Assembly (NCBI GenBank): GCA_020354125.1
Contig: CP070643.1
Span: forward strand, 1,276,610-1,323,021
Direction of reading: 5' to 3'
DNA length: 46,412 bases
Source of the DNA: Betaproteobacteria bacterium
GTDB lineage: Bacteria; Pseudomonadota; Gammaproteobacteria; Burkholderiales; Eutrophovitaceae
In this document: in pieces, positions 43,423-46,412 of the stretch
Layout of the letters: every line of letters starts with the position of its first letter
Numbering within the stretch: position 1 is the first letter of the stretch
Notes under the pieces: generated by a model
What the model saw: only the letters and a program-made list of their open reading frames with translations
The model's database searches: none
Told to the model about the DNA's origin: nothing
Made by a program: the position numbers and the translations under genes

Positions 43423-43772
43423 ACCTTTTTCCTTCCGCATTGAACTTGGGTTCCTGATTTTCCTCATCGATAATAAGGATTCGTGGACATGCGGTAGTCA
43501 CTGAGATCCTCCAACATTTCGAGGTCACGCTGCGTTGCGCGGACGTCTGCGCCGATTCGCACCCTTCCGCCCAGCCTAGCGCAACCGCCCCAACATTGGC
43601 AGGAATTTGCCGGGTTCGAAGCGAACAACTGACTCAGCGCAGTCTGCGCCCACTTACCGTTAACCCGTTTCCAGGACAAACGTCTGGCTCCGGTTCCCGC
43701 ACACCCCAAGGTGAAAAAGCAAGCTCGTGGAACACATCTGACGACTGCGTCCCGCCGGCAGCCGATCGCATC
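43423..43772. other. Intergenic region, no convincing gene
   Basis: This 350-bp gap between two minus-strand genes contains a minus-strand frame at 43464-43709 (81 residues) whose stop overlaps an in-frame ATG upstream of the M20 gene. It has no recognisable family or ribosome binding site, and its composition looks like shadow sequence, so it was not called. No hairpin or repeat stood out. Confidence 0.4.
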
Positions 43773-44462
43773 TCAGCGGATCACAGCGTCAGGTGTCGAC
43801 CTGGACCCCGAGGCAAGCCGGTGCGCCCAGCGTGTGGTCTCAGGCAGGCGGTAGCGGGTAACACAGGCCATCACGTAATGCAGTGCCGTCTGCAGGCTGA
43901 CGCGATGCCCGATGGAGATGAACAGCGGCTTGACCTTCACACGCGTGCGCAACACCGCACCGATTGTCTCGCCCTTGTCGGTTAGTGGCGTCCAGTCACC
44001 TTTGGCAGCCGGCACCGGGCCATGTTCACCGGCGAGTCTGGTCTTGGCCACGCCGATCGAAGGCAGGTCGAGCAACAGCCCGACATGGCTGGCAATACCC
44101 ATGCGGCGCGGATGTGCAATCCCCTGCCCGTCGTAGAGCAGCAGATCCGGCATAGCTGACAGGCGCGCAAAGGCCTTTAGCACGGCCGGTGCTTCGCGGA
44201 ACGACAACAGCCCCGGAACATACGGAAAGCGCGTCGGCTCCCGCGCCAGCACGCTGTCCACGAGTTCGAGTTCGGGGAAGCTCAGCACCGCGATCGCCGC
44301 ACGCGTGACTTTGCCGGCTTCCTCGAAGCCCACATCCACCCCTGCTACGTGCTTCACTGCTCCGATCTGATCTTGGCGAATGACGCGGCCCCGCAATTCT
44401 TTTTGGAGGGCTATTGCCTGTTTGGGCGTAAGGTCCCACTCGTGCAGGGCCGCCGCCTTCAC
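43773..44462 (-). CDS. nfi: Endonuclease V
   Basis: The 229-residue protein has the family landmarks: HVAGVDVGF with the catalytic Asp43, FPYVPGLLSFREAP with a catalytic Glu, LLLYDGQGIAHPRRMGIASHVG with the metal Asp, and IGVAKTRL. Endonuclease V cleaves one base 3' of deaminated bases such as deoxyinosine in DNA. The ATG overlaps the stop of the NTPase gene by 4 bp, so they are translationally coupled. Confidence 0.94.
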   Translation of the reverse strand: MKAAALHEWDLTPKQAIALQKELRGRVIRQDQIGAVKHVAGVDVGFEEAGKVTRAAIAVLSFPELELVDSVLAREPTRFPYVPGLLSFREAPAVLKAFARLSAMPDLLLYDGQGIAHPRRMGIASHVGLLLDLPSIGVAKTRLAGEHGPVPAAKGDWTPLTDKGETIGAVLRTRVKVKPLFISIGHRVSLQTALHYVMACVTRYRLPETTRWAHRLASGSRSTPDAVIR

Positions 44463-45034
44463 TTCAACGCCTCACGCAGGATGTCCGCGATTTCGCCGGG
44501 CAGGCGGTCGCGATTGTCGCGCGACAAGTGAATAAGGCGCGCCCGAGGATCGCACTTCACCTCCTCGATCAACCCCCCGCCCCTGAGCGCCACGGTTGCC
44601 AGCAACGGCTGTCCGGAGGTAATCAAGCCGCGCACCGCTTCGACGAACGGGCCCGATAAGCATTCCATCTTGCCGATCTCATCGATGACGAACAGTCGCA
44701 CTGAGGGATCAGGCGCCAGCACCTTGCGCACGACCGCGTCGATGGCGGCAACGTCAACGCCGTACTTCCCTACACGCGGCACGCCCGGGCGGCGCACGTC
44801 GGCAATGGTGCAGCCCTCACCGTCGAGCGTCACCAGGCGGAATCCCTGGCGCACACCGTCCGATCGCACTTCCTCAGTCCAGAACCCGCGCATCGGCCAT
44901 TCTTGCAACGTTCCGCAAACTTTCCGAAGTGCCGTCGTCTTGCCGACGCCGGGCGGCCCGGTCACAAGCAACAGGCTCGCCCTGCCCCCGGGTGCTGTAA
45001 CCGTGCCGCGGCTTTTCGTCCGTTTTACAATCAA
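44459..45034 (-). CDS. THEP1-family nucleoside triphosphatase
   Basis: The frame contains Walker A VTGPPGVGKTT, the RGFWTEEVRSDGVRQGF segment, Walker B FVIDEIGKME, and a typical LATVALRGGG strand, matching the THEP1 NTPase family (hydrolyses NTPs; role unclear). The 3' end overlaps endonuclease V by 4 bp. No ATG is available in a sensible place; a TTG at 45034 (192 residues) is my best start, because reading further upstream would overlap the divergent yjbQ gene. The pairing with endonuclease V suggests a nucleotide- or RNA-processing context. Confidence 0.78.
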   Translation of the reverse strand: MIVKRTKSRGTVTAPGGRASLLLVTGPPGVGKTTALRKVCGTLQEWPMRGFWTEEVRSDGVRQGFRLVTLDGEGCTIADVRRPGVPRVGKYGVDVAAIDAVVRKVLAPDPSVRLFVIDEIGKMECLSGPFVEAVRGLITSGQPLLATVALRGGGLIEEVKCDPRARLIHLSRDNRDRLPGEIADILREALK

Positions 45035-45058
45035 CGCTGTCTCATTAACTTCCAAGCC

Positions 45059-45469
45059 ATGCGCGCAATCATAGAACTCTCTACAAACGAGCGGGAGGAA
45101 TTGATCGACATCACCGACCGCGTGCGCCGCATCGTCGAGGATAGCGGCATATGCGACGGGCTGTGTGCTCTCTACGCGCACGGGGCGACGGCTGCCCTCA
45201 TGATTCAGGAGAACTGGGACGCCAGCGTGCCCACCGATGTGGTCAACTTCCTGCGCAAGCTGATCCCGCCGGGGGTGTGGCTACACGACCAACAGGACAA
45301 CAACGGCGACTCCCATATCAAGGCAGGACTCGTCGGACCTTCAGAAACGATTCCGGTGATCGACGGCCAGCTCGGGCTATCGAGGTGGCAAGGTGTGTTC
45401 TTCTGCGAGTTCGACGGGCCACGGCGCGACCGGCGCGTGATCGTGACCGTATTGAACGCCTCCGCCTGA
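45059..45469 (+). CDS. yjbQ: YjbQ/UPF0047 family protein
   Basis: The ATG at 45059 gives 136 residues, as expected for YjbQ. Signature segments are CALYAHGATAALMIQEN, HIKAGLVGPSETIPV and WQGVFFCEFDGPRRDRRV. Family members have been described as weak secondary thiamine-phosphate synthases; the physiological reaction is unsettled. It is divergent from the THEP1 gene with only about 24 bp between the starts, so the promoters must overlap the coding ends. Confidence 0.93.
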   Translation: MRAIIELSTNEREELIDITDRVRRIVEDSGICDGLCALYAHGATAALMIQENWDASVPTDVVNFLRKLIPPGVWLHDQQDNNGDSHIKAGLVGPSETIPVIDGQLGLSRWQGVFFCEFDGPRRDRRVIVTVLNASA

Positions 45470-45654
45470 TCAGCCCCTCCACGCCGCTGCATTTTCCCAA
45501 CCGGTATTTCCGCACATTCTCGCTGCGTCATGCTTCGCAGCTTCGCTGGCCTCATATCCGTAATCTGTAACCACTCGCACGGTAAATGTTTCAAGCGAGA
45601 TGACTACTCACTTTTTACTTAATCACTGAATCACTTTTTATTAGGAGAATTACC

Positions 45655-45897
45655 ATGATCAAGACCATTATTACCGCCGCCCTGTTCGGTTTGTCCCTCA
45701 ACGCAGTTGCTGCTGTTAGCGACCTGTCAAACGTCACGCACGGTTCGCAAGCCGGCCAGGAACTGAAAGTTGGTCAAATCAGCGAGCCCCGCTTTAGCGA
45801 TCGCAACGCAGGCGGCCCGCAGACCGAAGTCAAGCCTTTCGCGGAAGCCGCTGGCAACTACAGCTTCGGCGACCTGAGCTCGGTCACCCACAACTAA
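45655..45897 (+). CDS. Small exported protein with repeated DLS-x-VTH motif
   Basis: The 80-residue protein has a signal peptide (1-20, ending AVAA). AGGAG lies 8 bases before the ATG. The mature N-terminus carries SDLSNVTHG (22-30) and the C-terminus ends GDLSSVTHN, a near-repeat at both ends of the mature chain. The middle is hydrophilic with Gln, Glu and Gly. There are no cysteines. I do not recognise a family. A strong terminator follows, so it is a single-gene transcript. Confidence 0.75.
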   Translation: MIKTIITAALFGLSLNAVAAVSDLSNVTHGSQAGQELKVGQISEPRFSDRNAGGPQTEVKPFAEAAGNYSFGDLSSVTHN

Positions 45898-45932
45898 GCC
45901 ACTGTTCGGGTTGAATCAACCCGTTCCGTGAG

Positions 45933-45967
45933 GAGGCCATCGGACACCACAAGCGTCCGGTGGCCTC
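45933..45967 (+). terminator. Rho-independent terminator of the small exported protein gene
   Basis: GAGGCCATCGGAC pairs with GTCCGGTGGCCTC around a 9-base loop, with one G-T wobble, and is followed by TTGCTTTTTG. It begins 36 bp after the stop codon. Confidence 0.85.
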
Positions 45968-46167
45968 TTGCTTTTTGTCGCCCGAATCCCGCACATATCC
46001 TCCTGCCCCCTCTCGATACACCCGAAGCGACTTTTCACTTCGCAGGACCCTCGGGACCGCTCACTGGTCCGCATGCAAAACAAATCTACCCTCAGTTGAT
46101 CCAATTTCTGCAGTCATAACTGAAGCAGCTATGATTGCAATGCACTGGAATCACTGAAGAGAGCGGC

Positions 46168-46412
46168 ATGGACATACGAGACGGGCTGGTCGAGAGCATA
46201 GGCAACACACCATTAATCAGGCTCAGGAAGCTGTCGGAGCAAACCGGCTGCAACATTCTGGGAAAGGCCGAATTCATGAATCCCGGCGGATCGGTTAAGG
46301 ATCGCGCCGGCCGGTACATCATCGAGGACGCCGAGAACAAAGGCCTGCTCGGACCCGGCGGCATCATTGTCGAGGGCACGGCAGGCAACACTGGTATCGG
46401 TCTGACGGTCGT
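46168..46412 (+). CDS. Cysteine synthase family protein, N-terminal part
   Basis: The frame from ATG at 46168 encodes [20 protein letters not shown], then [11 protein letters not shown] with the PLP-binding lysine, and [11 protein letters not shown], the substrate carboxylate loop of O-acetylserine sulfhydrylase-type enzymes. The family makes cysteine from O-acetylserine and sulfide, or cystathionine in some members. The gene runs off the right edge after 81 codons, so CysK, CysM and cystathionine beta-synthase-like enzymes cannot be separated. GAGAG lies just before the start. Confidence 0.92.
   Translation, partial: MDIRDGLVESIGNTPLIRLRKLSEQTGCNILGKAEFMNPGGSVKDRAGRYIIEDAENKGLLGPGGIIVEGTAGNTGIGLTV

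Noticed and set aside
43464..43709. 81-residue minus-strand frame whose stop overlaps an ATG in the M20 frame
   Set aside because: No family recognised, no Shine-Dalgarno sequence, and the better supported M20 start is 45 bp downstream.

Overview
The window looks like a chromosomal segment of a proteobacterium, most likely a gammaproteobacterium of moderately high GC. The basis is the tRNA-Tyr, tRNA-Gly, tRNA-Thr, tuf order at the left end, Tas, endonuclease V, Cfa and YjbQ homologues, and AGGAGG-type ribosome binding sites. The genus cannot be told from the sequence. No phage, plasmid, CRISPR array or complete insertion sequence is visible. Mobile DNA is limited to one 267-bp palindromic MITE-like element (6545-6811) and two copies of a small intergenic repeat (2969-3036 and 11983-12140).

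Left part (1-12 kb): a minus-strand tRNA/tuf operon with a near-consensus promoter, then a catabolic-looking region. It holds a Tas-type aldo-keto reductase, three divergent enolase-superfamily proteins, a RidA-like protein, a PhoA-type alkaline phosphatase, and two translationally coupled homologues of the nickel-pincer lactate racemase LarA. The three enolase-superfamily proteins and the LarA pair point to racemisation, epimerisation and dehydration of 2-hydroxy or sugar acids. Substrates cannot be read from sequence.

Middle part (12-26 kb): a secreted Sel1-repeat protein; a five-gene minus-strand MoxR operon (coiled-coil membrane protein, MoxR AAA+ ATPase, DUF58, BatA/VWA membrane protein, and a VWA plus glutamine-amidotransferase-like membrane protein); a sulfatase-fold protein in which at least five active-site positions are changed; an FMN-dependent 2-hydroxyacid oxidase/dehydrogenase; and a ClC-type chloride/proton antiporter convergent with it.

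Right-middle part (26-36 kb): mostly small or secreted proteins. These are a very acidic 106-residue protein, a RidA paralogue without the usual arginine, an exported thioredoxin-fold protein with S-x-x-C in place of C-x-x-C, two tandem exported formylglycine-generating-enzyme-fold proteins lacking both active-site cysteines, a stand-alone cyclic-nucleotide-binding protein, a lipoprotein, a 1076-residue STAND ATPase regulator with a C-terminal winged helix and BTAD, and cyclopropane fatty acid synthase.

Right part (36-46 kb): a plus-strand run of Gfo/Idh/MocA dehydrogenase, TIM-barrel sugar isomerase/epimerase and IolD-like ThDP enzyme, followed by a Tat-exported amidohydrolase with its own promoter, then an opposed M20 amidohydrolase. 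The composition resembles an inositol-type or cyclic polyol pathway. The end holds a THEP1 NTPase/endonuclease V pair, YjbQ, a small exported protein with a repeated DLS-x-VTH motif, and the start of a cysteine synthase.

The most unusual signals are the concentration of enzyme-fold proteins with altered catalytic residues between 22 and 30 kb, the coupled LarA-like pair, the palindromic MITE, and the repeat pair that records a deletion between short direct repeats.
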